Positions 42,367-51,121 of a stretch of 64,000 nt of DNA are shown here, one piece after another (the stretch's first letter is position 1; the number at the start of each line of letters is the position of its first letter). The notes beneath the pieces were generated by a model. That model saw only the letters and a list, made by a program, of their open reading frames with translations. It had not been told where the DNA came from and ran no database searches. The position numbers were made by a program, and so were the translations under genes. Source of the stretch: Candidatus Marispirochaeta associata (GTDB taxonomy: Bacteria > Spirochaetota > Spirochaetia > JC444 > Marispirochaetaceae); the NCBI GenBank assembly GCA_001749745.1, contig JWTM01000541.1, forward strand, positions 124,466 through 188,465, read 5' to 3'.

Positions 42367-42961
42367 AACCGGTCTCCGCCACGACCCAGTAGATACCGCC
42401 CTTCTTGCGCAGTGCGTTTCGCCAGGACTCCTCCGGCTCCGGGGCGAATACGATTCCCGGTGTAGCCGGGATTACCACCCAGGCCTTGTACTCCAGCTCC
42501 TGTTCGAGCTGCCCCGGCGCCCAACCGGCGTAACCGGCATAGAAGCGGATCTCCGGTCGGTGCTCCGGACTCAGACCCGGCCAGGTAGTGTGCAGGAATT
42601 CCCGAATGATCTCGAAATCCGGCTCCAGTATCACCCCCTGTAAGGATGAGGAGGCGGCGTCGCTGCGCTTATCGCCGGGGAGACCCGAGTGGAGGGTGAA
42701 GAGGTACATCTGCTCGACCGGTCCGCCCACGTAAACCTCGATCTCTCCGGCGGGACTCTCGCCGAACTCGGGAATCACATCCTTAAGCAGGGCTTCGCTC
42801 TTGCGGTTGACGACAAAACCGAGGGCCCCGTTGTCGTTGTGTTCGACCATGTAGACCACGGTCTGCATGAAGTTTGGGTCGGTAAGTTCGGTTTCGGAGA
42901 TCAGAAACCGTCCTTCCAGGGTCTCGTGTCGCTTGTCATCTCTTCCCGAATCGTCACTCAT
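42347..42961 (-). CDS. YqgE/AlgH-family protein
   Basis: Protein of 204 aa, UPF0301. Motifs are LEGRFLISETELTDPNFMQTVVYMVEHNDNGALGFVVNR, VYVGGPVEQ and YAGYAGWAPGQLEQEL, which are diagnostic. Function is uncertain. No Shine-Dalgarno sequence precedes the ATG; a promoter TTGCCG-N17-TACAAT ends 11 nt upstream. The EAL gene is divergent. Confidence 0.93.
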   Translation of the reverse strand: MSDDSGRDDKRHETLEGRFLISETELTDPNFMQTVVYMVEHNDNGALGFVVNRKSEALLKDVIPEFGESPAGEIEVYVGGPVEQMYLFTLHSGLPGDKRSDAASSSLQGVILEPDFEIIREFLHTTWPGLSPEHRPEIRFYAGYAGWAPGQLEQELEYKAWVVIPATPGIVFAPEPEESWRNALRKKGGIYWVVAETGFKPSLN

Positions 42962-42972
42962 ACTGTCTAGTT

Positions 42973-43001
42973 ATTGTAGCTTGGATCCCGGGGAACGGCA
43001 A
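42973..43001 (-). promoter_or_regulatory. Sigma-70-type promoter of the algH-like gene, near-leaderless
   Basis: On the minus strand: TTGCCG (43001-42996), 17-bp spacer, TACAAT (42978-42973). The start codon lies 11 nt downstream with no ribosome site between. Confidence 0.65.
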
Positions 43002-43032
43002 ACCCCAGTCCGCAAGAAAGGGGCCATTTTGT

Positions 43033-43061
43033 TTGCACTGTACCTCTGCCGTTACTATACT
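43033..43061 (+). promoter_or_regulatory. Sigma-70-type promoter of the EAL gene
   Basis: TTGCAC (43033-43038), 17-bp spacer, TATACT (43056-43061). Predicted leader of about 13 nt with AAGGTAG, ahead of the ATG at 43081. It is divergent from the algH promoter. Confidence 0.65.
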
Positions 43062-43080
43062 TCTACCCAAGGTAGTAAAG

Positions 43081-44448
43081 ATGGAAGAGACATTACACAG
43101 CGATGCAGAGGAGTTTCGCCGGCTGGCGATTGAGAATACGATCCTCCAGGACCGCATAGTACAGCTCGAATCACTGTTGAACCATGATCCCAATACCGGA
43201 TTGCCCATTCGCCGCATATTGGAGCGGCAGCTGGCGGAGCTCTTCCAAGAGGCGCTGACCTCGGGAGAGAAGATCGGCTTCGGGATTCTGCGCCTGGACC
43301 GGCATTACGCCCGCATTCGACATACCCGGGACAAGATGAAGGTTTTTCTCTACATGACCGCCCTGCGGGTGCAGGAGATTATCGGTAAGAATCTCTTTCA
43401 ATCCGACCGGAGCGACGAGTTCCTGATGATCATCCGCAACGTAGAAGACGAGTCCCATCTTGAACGGATCGCCGAGGATATCGAAGGAGCGGTACGCCGA
43501 CCCCATGATCCCCCGGCAAAGGATGTCACCTTCGGCTGCCACATCGGTCTCGCCCTCTATCCTGAGCATGCACAAACCGTGACCGAGGTCATGATCAATG
43601 CGGAAATTGCCCTCGGGGTCTATGAGCAGCGCCGGGAACACCGCTACATCTATACCCCGGAAATGGGGAAGATCTACCACGAGAGTCTCGATATAGAGAA
43701 CGAACTCTACCAGGCGATTCAGCGCGGTCTGGAAGGCTTTCATATCGTCTATCAGCCGATATTCGACAACGACGGTAAACTGATTCTGTGCGAGGCCCTG
43801 ATGCGCTGGGATTCGGCCAAGTTCGGTTCCATACCGCCCAGTCGTTTTATCCCCATCGCCGAAGAGAGCGGTCGGATCATCGTGTTAGGGCGCTGGATCA
43901 TGTACAACGCCTGCCGGACGCTGAAGGAGTGGCACGATCAGACCGGTAAGCGTTTCGGGATGACCGTCAATGTTTCGCCCATCCAGATTCAGTCGCCCGA
44001 CTTCGTCGAAGGGGTTTTCGAGATGCTCGACTCGCTGGAACTCTCCGGGGAGTATCTCAATATCGAGCTTACCGAAGGAACGGTAATGGAGGATCCCCGG
44101 GATACGATCCAGAAACTGAATCAGCTCCGAGAACGGGGAATCAAGATTCTAATCGACGACTTCGGCACCGGCTACTCCTCGCTGACCTATCTCGGTTCAC
44201 TGCCCCTGGATGTGCTCAAGATCGCCAAGCCCTTCATCGATGACTTCCTGGTGAACGATAGCAACCGTGAGATTATCCACACCATTATTGCGATGTCCCA
44301 TAACTTCAACTTCACCACCGTTGCCGAAGGGGTCGAACGGCAGGAACAGTTTGAAGGACTCAAACAGGTGGGGTGCAGTCTCTACCAGGGATTTCTCTTC
44401 TCCCCTCCCCTGGATGCGGTCGAGTTCGAGGATCATCTGCTGAAATAA
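43081..44448 (+). CDS. EAL-domain phosphodiesterase with a degenerate GGDEF domain
   Basis: Cytoplasmic protein of 455 aa with no membrane segment. Residues about 35-200 form a GGDEF-like domain whose signature is degenerate (DRSDEF), so cyclase activity is unlikely; it may bind GTP as a regulator. The EAL domain (about 210-455) retains EALMRW, NVSPIQIQ, ELTEGTV, IDDFGTGYSS, AKPF and AEGVE. Catalytic residues are thus intact and it should hydrolyse c-di-GMP. It balances the cyclase at 20873. The start at 43081 follows a promoter and AAGGTAG. Confidence 0.9.
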   Translation: MEETLHSDAEEFRRLAIENTILQDRIVQLESLLNHDPNTGLPIRRILERQLAELFQEALTSGEKIGFGILRLDRHYARIRHTRDKMKVFLYMTALRVQEIIGKNLFQSDRSDEFLMIIRNVEDESHLERIAEDIEGAVRRPHDPPAKDVTFGCHIGLALYPEHAQTVTEVMINAEIALGVYEQRREHRYIYTPEMGKIYHESLDIENELYQAIQRGLEGFHIVYQPIFDNDGKLILCEALMRWDSAKFGSIPPSRFIPIAEESGRIIVLGRWIMYNACRTLKEWHDQTGKRFGMTVNVSPIQIQSPDFVEGVFEMLDSLELSGEYLNIELTEGTVMEDPRDTIQKLNQLRERGIKILIDDFGTGYSSLTYLGSLPLDVLKIAKPFIDDFLVNDSNREIIHTIIAMSHNFNFTTVAEGVERQEQFEGLKQVGCSLYQGFLFSPPLDAVEFEDHLLK

Positions 44449-44471
44449 AAACCCCGGTCCGAAGACCGGGG
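44447..44471 (-). terminator. Terminator of the HtrA gene
   Basis: CCCCGGTC/GACCGGGG 8-bp stem with a 4-base loop. On the minus strand it is followed by TTTTT, so it terminates htrA. It starts within the EAL gene stop codon. Confidence 0.85.
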
Positions 44472-44514
44472 TAAAACGAAGGAAGGGAACAATATCTGGT
44501 GACTGCCTAGGGCG

Positions 44515-45972
44515 TCACCTTACAAGGCCGAGGATCATGTCAGTTCCCTGACGGTTCACCTTGAAGATCAGCTCGTCACTCTCCTCAGCATTGAACACAC
44601 GGTAAAAATCGCGAATAGAATCGATGCGACTCTTATTCATCTCCTTGATAATGTCTCCGGAGCGAAAACCGGCGGCGTAGGCGGGCGAGCCCTGCTCGAT
44701 AGCTCCGATCATCACATCCCCCATGTTGCGGGGCAGATCCAGCCGGCGGCGAATGTCGTCGGTAATGCCGACTACAGTCATTCCCGGCCACAGGTTGCTG
44801 ACGTTGGAACGGATCGCATCCTCCGCCTCGCGGGAGGCGATACGGACGCGTACGGTTCGTTCCGCCCCGTCACGGATAAGTCCGAAGCTGTAGGTGCGAC
44901 CGGGTTCGAGGGCCGCGACCTCCTGCAGCAGTTTGTCGCTGCCGGTTATCTCCTCGCCGTCGATGGAGGTGATCAGGTCTCCGGGGCGAATTCCGCCCCG
45001 CATGGCCGGCGAATCCTTGTATACGTTGTAGACGAAGGAACCGTCCTCGCCCTCGAGATCCATATCTTCGATGATGATCTCCGAAGGATCACCCATCGAG
45101 ATCCCAAGCCAGCCGTACTCGACCTCGCCGGAGCGGATCAGATCCTGGATCGTCTTCTTGGCGTTGTTGATCGGTATCGCGAAGCCGAGCCCGATATTGC
45201 CGCCGCTCTGGGAGGCGATCCAGGTGTTGATGCCGATTACCTCGCCTCTGATGTTGACCAGGGCGCCGCCTGAGTTTCCGCGGTTGATTGCGGCATCCGT
45301 TTGTATATAATCGGTCAGATTGCCTTCGAGTCCCGGTACCCCGCTGCGCCCAACGGCGCTGATGACGCCGGAGGTAAAGGTCGATTCAAATCCCAGAGGA
45401 TTACCCACGGCGAAGACCAGATCGCCGACCTGAGTCTCGTCTGAATCGCCCAGGGCCGCTACGGGGATATTCTCTCCGGTCTCGAACTTGATCAGTGCCA
45501 GATCCTTGCGGGCGTCGGACCCGACGAGGGTCGCCGAGAAGGAGCGTCCGTCGTAGAGATTAACGGTAATCTCGTCCGCCTCTCCGGCGACGTGATGATT
45601 CGTCAGGATATAGACGGTACGTCCCGTCTTCTGCACGATCACGCCCGAACCGAGGCCCTGCTGGCGGTATTCGCGGGTTTCCGGCTCCTCTTCGTTGTTA
45701 CCGCGTTCATTCGGTCTGCCGAAGAAGAACTCGAACGGCGACTGATTGGAGTTTACCTCTCGTTCAACCACGTCGACCACGTCGAGGGATACGACCACCG
45801 GAAGGGATGAGCCCGCAACCCGGCGAAATTCATTTTGAAGACCCTCCAATCCCTGTTGTGAGGAGGATACGCTATAGAGGGCCCGTGAGTAGCTGTCTAC
45901 CTGACCGAATGCAGTCGTAAGCGCAGCGGTAAGCAGCAGCACGGTGCTTAGTAATAGTTTTACTCGTTTCAT
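44515..45972 (-). CDS. Periplasmic serine protease of the DegP/HtrA family
   Basis: Protein of 485 aa with a signal peptide (1-23). The trypsin-like domain has catalytic H127 (TNHHVAG), D157 (DLALIKF) and S234 (GNSGGAL). Two PDZ domains follow (about 285-375 and 395-485), the Do-family layout. It degrades or refolds damaged envelope proteins. GGGAGG precedes the ATG. It stands alone with its own terminator. Confidence 0.95.
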   Translation of the reverse strand: MKRVKLLLSTVLLLTAALTTAFGQVDSYSRALYSVSSSQQGLEGLQNEFRRVAGSSLPVVVSLDVVDVVEREVNSNQSPFEFFFGRPNERGNNEEEPETREYRQQGLGSGVIVQKTGRTVYILTNHHVAGEADEITVNLYDGRSFSATLVGSDARKDLALIKFETGENIPVAALGDSDETQVGDLVFAVGNPLGFESTFTSGVISAVGRSGVPGLEGNLTDYIQTDAAINRGNSGGALVNIRGEVIGINTWIASQSGGNIGLGFAIPINNAKKTIQDLIRSGEVEYGWLGISMGDPSEIIIEDMDLEGEDGSFVYNVYKDSPAMRGGIRPGDLITSIDGEEITGSDKLLQEVAALEPGRTYSFGLIRDGAERTVRVRIASREAEDAIRSNVSNLWPGMTVVGITDDIRRRLDLPRNMGDVMIGAIEQGSPAYAAGFRSGDIIKEMNKSRIDSIRDFYRVFNAEESDELIFKVNRQGTDMILGLVR

Positions 45973-46061
45973 CTCGGATTCCTCCCGTTATTCTATCTAT
46001 GCCTAAGGATAGCCTATCGGGATTACCGAGACCTTTCAGGACTATTACATTTTTGTAATGA

Positions 46062-46592
46062 TTAGCGGTTCAAGGGCTCCAGTTTAATATCGATATCCTG
46101 CTCGTGTTCCAGCCCTTCCAGACGTTCCCGCAGCTCGACGGCGTGCACGCCTGCCGGAAGAATCAGGGTTCCCCGCATGATGAACATAGTCGCTCCGGTC
46201 CAGGGGGCCGAACTGGTCTCGGTGGAGACCTCTTCGATATTTACTCCGGCCTCCTTCAGAATCGCCGTCACCGAGTGCATGATTCCGGGAGCGTCCAGGG
46301 AAACCGCCTCGATCGAGTAGGGGCGCCCCTCGGTGCTGGTCTGCTGGCTTTCGGTGGGCCGAATTTCGATCTGGAGTCCGAGTTCATCACGCAGGGCGGG
46401 AATCCGGGCGGTGAGTTTGTCGGCGGCTTCGGGCTCCCCCGAACCGAGGAGGATTACGGCGAACTCTTTTCCGAGAACAGCCATCCGGCTCTCTTCGATG
46501 TTGCATGACTCCGAGCTGAGGATCTCCGTCAGTTCATCGACAATTCCCACCCGGTCATGGCCTAGGGCGGTTAATACGAAATAGGATCTCAT
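46062..46592 (-). CDS. ACT-domain protein, glycine-cleavage-regulator-like
   Basis: Protein of 176 aa with two ACT domains (about 4-80 and 95-170), as in GcvR. The first begins SYFVLTALGHDRVGIVDELTEIL, typical of the family. These bind amino acids and regulate metabolism. A GGGGAGAG lies upstream of the ATG. It is 90 bp from htrA. Which amino acid it senses is not known. Confidence 0.85.
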   Translation of the reverse strand: MRSYFVLTALGHDRVGIVDELTEILSSESCNIEESRMAVLGKEFAVILLGSGEPEAADKLTARIPALRDELGLQIEIRPTESQQTSTEGRPYSIEAVSLDAPGIMHSVTAILKEAGVNIEEVSTETSSAPWTGATMFIMRGTLILPAGVHAVELRERLEGLEHEQDIDIKLEPLNR

Positions 46593-46797
46593 CTAATCAC
46601 TCTCCCCGCACAGGTATAATCTTGCTGAAGTGTAGCATATCGATGTAGATATGGGATAATCCTCGTTAACAGAATTATGACATTCTGATTCATCCGGGAC
46701 AACTGGGTCAGGTTGCGGCTATGATCAAACACAAGGTGAAGGCCCGCAACCTAAAGACCGGTTCCAGCGGTTTTCTCGTCGACCGCAGGGTATATCT
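46593..46797. other. Intergenic region with a possible elongation-factor-P-like remnant
   Basis: No gene is supported here. A plus-strand frame open from 46670 to a stop near 46800 contains HPGQLGQ…KVKARNLKTGS, which weakly resembles the KLKNLKTG core of elongation factor P. AGGTTGCGG (46710-46718) and CCGCAACCT (46744-46752) form a 9-bp inverted repeat within it. I would not call a gene. Confidence 0.3.
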
Positions 46798-47316
46798 CTA
46801 GAAGGTGGCGCCGAAGTACATGGCGAAGTGGAGAAAGAAGCCCTCGTAGAAGACCTCGTCGCCGTCGTAGAGCCAGCTCGAGTAGCGGGGGCCGACCTCG
46901 ATACTGAAGCGAGTCGCCTGGTTGGCGCCGATAAGAGCGTTATAGCCGATTCCGGTATTGAGGTTGACGACTCCGGCATCCACCCCCTCCAGTGTTCCCG
47001 AATCGGTACTGGCTCCGGCCGCGGTGAAGTAGCTCATCCCTCCCATGAGATACATGGTGCTTTCAAAATCGGCGAAGTAAAAGCGGCCGTAGAGGCCGGG
47101 TTCATAGAGGATGATCATGGCGTCGCCGCTTCCCCATGGTAGGAAGGTAAAGGTTGCTCCCAGGCCGAATTTGTTCAGGAACAGCTCCCCGCTGACACCG
47201 GCGAACGCAAAGGAATCGGTAAACATTAGTCCAACTGAGCCAGTCTTTGAATCCTGTGCGGTGAGTGATCCGGCGCATACAAGCACGAGCAGGGCTACGA
47301 TCAGTATACGTTTCAT
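46798..47316 (-). CDS. Small outer-membrane beta-barrel-like protein
   Basis: Protein of 172 aa with a signal peptide (1-20, AGSLTA-QD) and alternating strands ending in the aromatic GATF. It is rich in Gly and aromatic residues as in 8-strand barrels. No family is recognised. GGAGGAG precedes the ATG at 47316; the longer frame is not supported. The PHP-GT4 gene lies upstream on the same strand, about 80 bp away. Confidence 0.78.
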   Translation of the reverse strand: MKRILIVALLVLVCAGSLTAQDSKTGSVGLMFTDSFAFAGVSGELFLNKFGLGATFTFLPWGSGDAMIILYEPGLYGRFYFADFESTMYLMGGMSYFTAAGASTDSGTLEGVDAGVVNLNTGIGYNALIGANQATRFSIEVGPRYSSWLYDGDEVFYEGFFLHFAMYFGATF

Positions 47317-47398
47317 ATCTCTCCTCCCGCGAAAAGATGTATATCTAGAGTATACCTCTATTCTCGGGAAAAAGCCCGCCTTTAGCGACGGGACGGAT

Positions 47399-49798
47399 CT
47401 ATGCGCCGAGAACCTGCAGCGCCGGCTCCTTGGCCTTGGTCGCAAAGAGGCCCGAAATGAAGTGCTGCAGGTTAAACTGGCTGATGATTGATTCCCGGGC
47501 GCTCTCCCGCAACCGGGCGTAGGCGGCCGGATCCTGCTGCAAGAGCCTCAGATACTCCCGGGTCGCTTCGGTCCAGGTTTCCAGCTTCTGATCGGGCATA
47601 ATACGGCCGGTAATCCCTTCCTCCACAATCTCCTGGGGTCCGCCCATGTTGCTGACGATTACCGGCAGCCCGCAGGACTGCCCCTCGGCGACTACCCGGC
47701 CGAAGGTATCGGTCGTACTGGGGAAGAGGAAGAGTTCCGATGCGGAATATATGAGGGGCATGATATCGTGATCCACCCGGCCGACGAAAAAGACCCGCTC
47801 CTCTTTTTTGCAATCGTTGATGAGCTGATCCATATCCGGTCCCTCGCCGGCCATTATCAGGTTGAGTTCGGGAAACTCCTGCTTCAGCTCCCGGTAGACT
47901 TCGACCACCAACTCTACACTCTTGTCTCGCGAAATACGTCCCGCGTAGAGGAGATTGATGCCCGGCGGGATCGCGTACATATCCTTAAGGACCGTGCGGG
48001 CGGCGTTCAAGGGCTTGAAGAGCTCCGTATCGACCCCGCGGCGGAATAGCCCGATTCCGTCGGAGCGATAGCCCCGGTCGCGGAGGATGCTTGCGTACTC
48101 CTGAGTGTTGACCAGGGTCCGGTCGCAGGCTGAGTAGAACCACTTCATGTAGTTTTCTACGTAGTGCGTCATGGTGATGTCGTTGATAATCTCCTTCGCC
48201 TGGAGGGTTACATCGGTGTGATAGACCGCGGTAGCCGGGATATCCAAGAGCTTGGCCGCGGCGAGACCGGTCAGTCCCAGGGTCATCGGCGTGGATATGT
48301 AGATTTCGTCGGGATCGTAGTCGTTTATAAGCTTCAGGGTCTTCAAGAGGCTCGGTACCCGCAGGGTGAGCTTCTCGTAGTGGGGCAGCGGAAAGTTCTT
48401 CACCGTGGGGATGTCCATGATGTTCGGCGGCAGGTCGTCCGAGGAACTCCCCTTCTCGAGGGAAGTAGCGATGCGGATATCCTTCTTCATCCCGTGGGCG
48501 AGCCAGCCGATCTCCTTGACGGTGATCGCCACGCCGTTCAGCTCGGTCAGGGTGTCGGTGAACCAGAGGATGCGCTTCTCCCGTTTGGGCTGGGGCTTCT
48601 CCAGGCGGTCATAGAGGCTCGAGACGAGCTTGCGATTGTTGAACATGTGGGTGAAGGTGCTCAGGAAGGGTACCGAAAGGAAGAGCGCCGGTAGGAGGGA
48701 GGAGAAGTTCCGCATCAATTTATCGATATTCCCCTTGCGCAGGTTCTTTTGAACCGAATCGAAAAACTGCTCCAGCAGGGTATCCAGCAGCATGGCCGCC
48801 TTTTGGTAGACGATATCGAGACGGACGTCGATCTCATGGAAGTTGACGCCGCGAACCTCCTCGATCAGTTCGACGAAGATGCGCTGGGCGGCGCTCTTCT
48901 TCTTTTTGCGCTTCATCCGCTTCAGGGCGAAGGCCTTCTTGAAGTCGAACTCCTGCTCGTTGAAGAGCCCTTCCAGGATGATGGCGATCGGCGCGGGAAG
49001 ATTGTTACGGTGCTTGTAGCGCAGGAAATCGAAGGCGATCTTGTAGATCATGAAGGTCATGGAGTGGAAATTGTGATGCCGTCCGTGGATCTCCGTCTGT
49101 TTATGGCGTACCGCGGAGAGGAACTCCTCCGGGGTACTCCCCTCGGCGCCGGTGTAGGTCTTGCCGATGAAGATTCCCGCATGGTCGTCGGAACCGGCGG
49201 TGAAGCCCTTGATCCAGGGGGTGGCGCTCATAGGTTCTATCCCATGCTTCGCCTGCAGACGCTCGGTATCTTCCTGTTTGAGGGACTGTAGGAAGAGGGT
49301 CCACTCATTGTTGTTGCGTTCGTTCCGGCCGCCGTTTATCCCCTCGAAGATATCGAAGAGGAGGACCAGCTTCTCCAGATGCTCCTCGGTGACGGCTCCG
49401 TTGACGGAATAGGTCGCATGGGCCACCGAGTAGGCGATCTCCTCCTCGCGAATATAGTCCCTGAGCCGGTAGATGTCGCTGCGCAGCTTCTGCACCCGTT
49501 CGAACTGCTCCTCGCTAATCCCCATCAGCAGGATATGGATCTTGCAGCCGTCCTCCGGGAAGTAAGCGGTGGATTCGACACTTATAAAGGTATCCTCCGG
49601 GTGTCGCTGCCGGAGTTCGACAGCCCCCTGAATACTATTATGGTCGGTAATGGTGACCAGGGTCATTCCGCGCTGTTTAGCGGTAATGTAGATATATTCG
49701 GGCTCGGTATAGGATTCGGAGGTACCGAGACGCTGAAGAAACCATTCCGAGGGGTGATCGGAGAATTTTGAATGAACGTGCAGATCCACGCGTGCCAT
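47399..49798 (-). CDS. PHP-domain phosphoesterase fused to a GT4 glycosyltransferase
   Basis: Fusion protein of 799 aa. The N-terminal PHP domain (1-230) has HxH (DLHVHS, 5-10), TDHNS (51-55), E75, AHATYS and GSDDH, so metal ligands look complete. A helical linker with KKKK-rich and hydrophobic segments (about 260-400) could touch the membrane. The GT4 domain (about 410-790) has FRRGVDTELFKP, YAGRISRDKS, GEGPD and DTFGRVVAEGQSCGLP, in which Asp replaces the first Glu of the usual EX7E. It resembles glycolipid-forming transferases. I infer a role in lipid glycosylation with a coupled phosphoesterase activity. GGGAGG lies 10 nt upstream. Confidence 0.87.
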   Translation of the reverse strand: MARVDLHVHSKFSDHPSEWFLQRLGTSESYTEPEYIYITAKQRGMTLVTITDHNSIQGAVELRQRHPEDTFISVESTAYFPEDGCKIHILLMGISEEQFERVQKLRSDIYRLRDYIREEEIAYSVAHATYSVNGAVTEEHLEKLVLLFDIFEGINGGRNERNNNEWTLFLQSLKQEDTERLQAKHGIEPMSATPWIKGFTAGSDDHAGIFIGKTYTGAEGSTPEEFLSAVRHKQTEIHGRHHNFHSMTFMIYKIAFDFLRYKHRNNLPAPIAIILEGLFNEQEFDFKKAFALKRMKRKKKKSAAQRIFVELIEEVRGVNFHEIDVRLDIVYQKAAMLLDTLLEQFFDSVQKNLRKGNIDKLMRNFSSLLPALFLSVPFLSTFTHMFNNRKLVSSLYDRLEKPQPKREKRILWFTDTLTELNGVAITVKEIGWLAHGMKKDIRIATSLEKGSSSDDLPPNIMDIPTVKNFPLPHYEKLTLRVPSLLKTLKLINDYDPDEIYISTPMTLGLTGLAAAKLLDIPATAVYHTDVTLQAKEIINDITMTHYVENYMKWFYSACDRTLVNTQEYASILRDRGYRSDGIGLFRRGVDTELFKPLNAARTVLKDMYAIPPGINLLYAGRISRDKSVELVVEVYRELKQEFPELNLIMAGEGPDMDQLINDCKKEERVFFVGRVDHDIMPLIYSASELFLFPSTTDTFGRVVAEGQSCGLPVIVSNMGGPQEIVEEGITGRIMPDQKLETWTEATREYLRLLQQDPAAYARLRESARESIISQFNLQHFISGLFATKAKEPALQVLGA

Positions 49799-49939
49799 GT
49801 GTTGAGCCCTCCCGTATAGCTCTACTAGGCCTCCACCTCTGTAAGGATTCGGTTAATGATCGGTAAATATTCTCTTAAAACAGCACTTTCTACTCTCCTT
49901 AATAAAAAACTAACAGAATTGGAGTAATTGTAGATAGAT

Positions 49940-51121
49940 ATGACCGAAACGACACAGAACAGCGTACTCACGAGCATTGAAATCCAGCATACCCGGGGCG
50001 AATCGATCTCGAAGATCGTCTCGGATACCCACTTTATTCGCCAGGATACCCAGATCGGGGATCTCTCGGTGGCCTTGATCCAGGATGACGGAATCGAAGC
50101 CCTAGGTGTGGTCGATGAGAAGGGGCGGGTCGTCGGTCTTCTCGATCGGCTGGAGCTCTACAACCTGCTCGGAAGGCCCTTCGGGCTGGATGTGTTGAAG
50201 AAGAAGCCGGTCAGCGAGCTGATGCAAGATGCGATCCGGTTCCACTTCGAACGGAATATCTACTCCGTCTCGGATATCATCGATGAGAATCTGCGCAGCG
50301 CCAAGAAGGAGTTCTTCCTGCTGGTAGACGAGAACTCCCGGTTCCGGGGGATCTTCTCCTCGGTCGATATGCTGATGTACCTCTCGGATATCACCAAGAA
50401 GGATATAGCCCTGGCCCGCACTCTCCAGAACCGCGTCGTCAAAGAGGAGGAGCTGATCGAAGGCGAAGGCTTCTCCCTGATCAATACCTCCCAGATGGCG
50501 AAGGGGGTGGGCGGCGATTTCTACGCCTGCGACCACTATACTAAAGGGAAGATTTTTCTGTCGGTTTGCGACGTCTCCGGGAAAGGCGTGGCCGCATCCC
50601 TTTTGACCTCGGCCATGTGGGGCATCTACAGCCTCCGTTCCTACCGGGAATCGGTGCAGGAGTTTATTATTACCCTGAACTCATACCTGTATAGAACCTT
50701 CGAGGCGGAACGTTTCGTGACCGCTATATTCTGCGATTTCGATGCAGAAGAAGGCACCCTCGACATCTGCGACCTGGGCCACTCCTATATCTATCTCTAT
50801 CGAGAAGGAACCCTGCATAAGCTGAAGATTGCGAAAAGCAATCCCCCCTTGGGAATTTTCGATGCGCTAGAACTCTCGATGTTCCGCATGACCCTGCAGA
50901 AGGGGGATATGGTGCTGATCGTAACCGACGGCCTGATCGAGCAGACCAACTCCGAAGGCATCGAGTATCCCTTAAGGTCTTTAAAGGATATCCTCGTTTC
51001 CACCGAGGGGATGGACCTGCGTACTGTGAAGACCACCCTCTTGGAGGATTTCTACCACTTCCGCGGTACTCAGGCCCAGCATGACGACGTTACCTTCTCG
51101 CTCCTGCGTTACGACTTATAA
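49940..51121 (+). CDS. CBS-domain and PP2C-type (RsbU/SpoIIE) serine phosphatase
   Basis: Cytoplasmic protein of 393 aa. A CBS pair fills about 15-155; the PP2C/SpoIIE domain (about 180-393) has GVGGDFYACDH, SVCDVSGKGVAA, VTDGLIEQTN and HDDVTFSLLRY, which retain the Asp residues for Mn2+. It likely dephosphorylates an anti-sigma antagonist in a partner-switching pathway, with CBS binding adenine nucleotides; no such partner is in the window. Only a weak ribosome site (GGAG 15 nt upstream). It is divergent from the PHP-GT4 gene and overlaps YibE/F at the 3' end by 13 bp. Confidence 0.9.
   Translation: MTETTQNSVLTSIEIQHTRGESISKIVSDTHFIRQDTQIGDLSVALIQDDGIEALGVVDEKGRVVGLLDRLELYNLLGRPFGLDVLKKKPVSELMQDAIRFHFERNIYSVSDIIDENLRSAKKEFFLLVDENSRFRGIFSSVDMLMYLSDITKKDIALARTLQNRVVKEEELIEGEGFSLINTSQMAKGVGGDFYACDHYTKGKIFLSVCDVSGKGVAASLLTSAMWGIYSLRSYRESVQEFIITLNSYLYRTFEAERFVTAIFCDFDAEEGTLDICDLGHSYIYLYREGTLHKLKIAKSNPPLGIFDALELSMFRMTLQKGDMVLIVTDGLIEQTNSEGIEYPLRSLKDILVSTEGMDLRTVKTTLLEDFYHFRGTQAQHDDVTFSLLRYDL

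Noticed and set aside
46676..46801. Short frame with a KVKARNLKTGS segment resembling elongation factor P
   Set aside because: Only about ten residues match, there is no start with a ribosome site, and the length is far below the family. Kept as a note under the intergenic entry.
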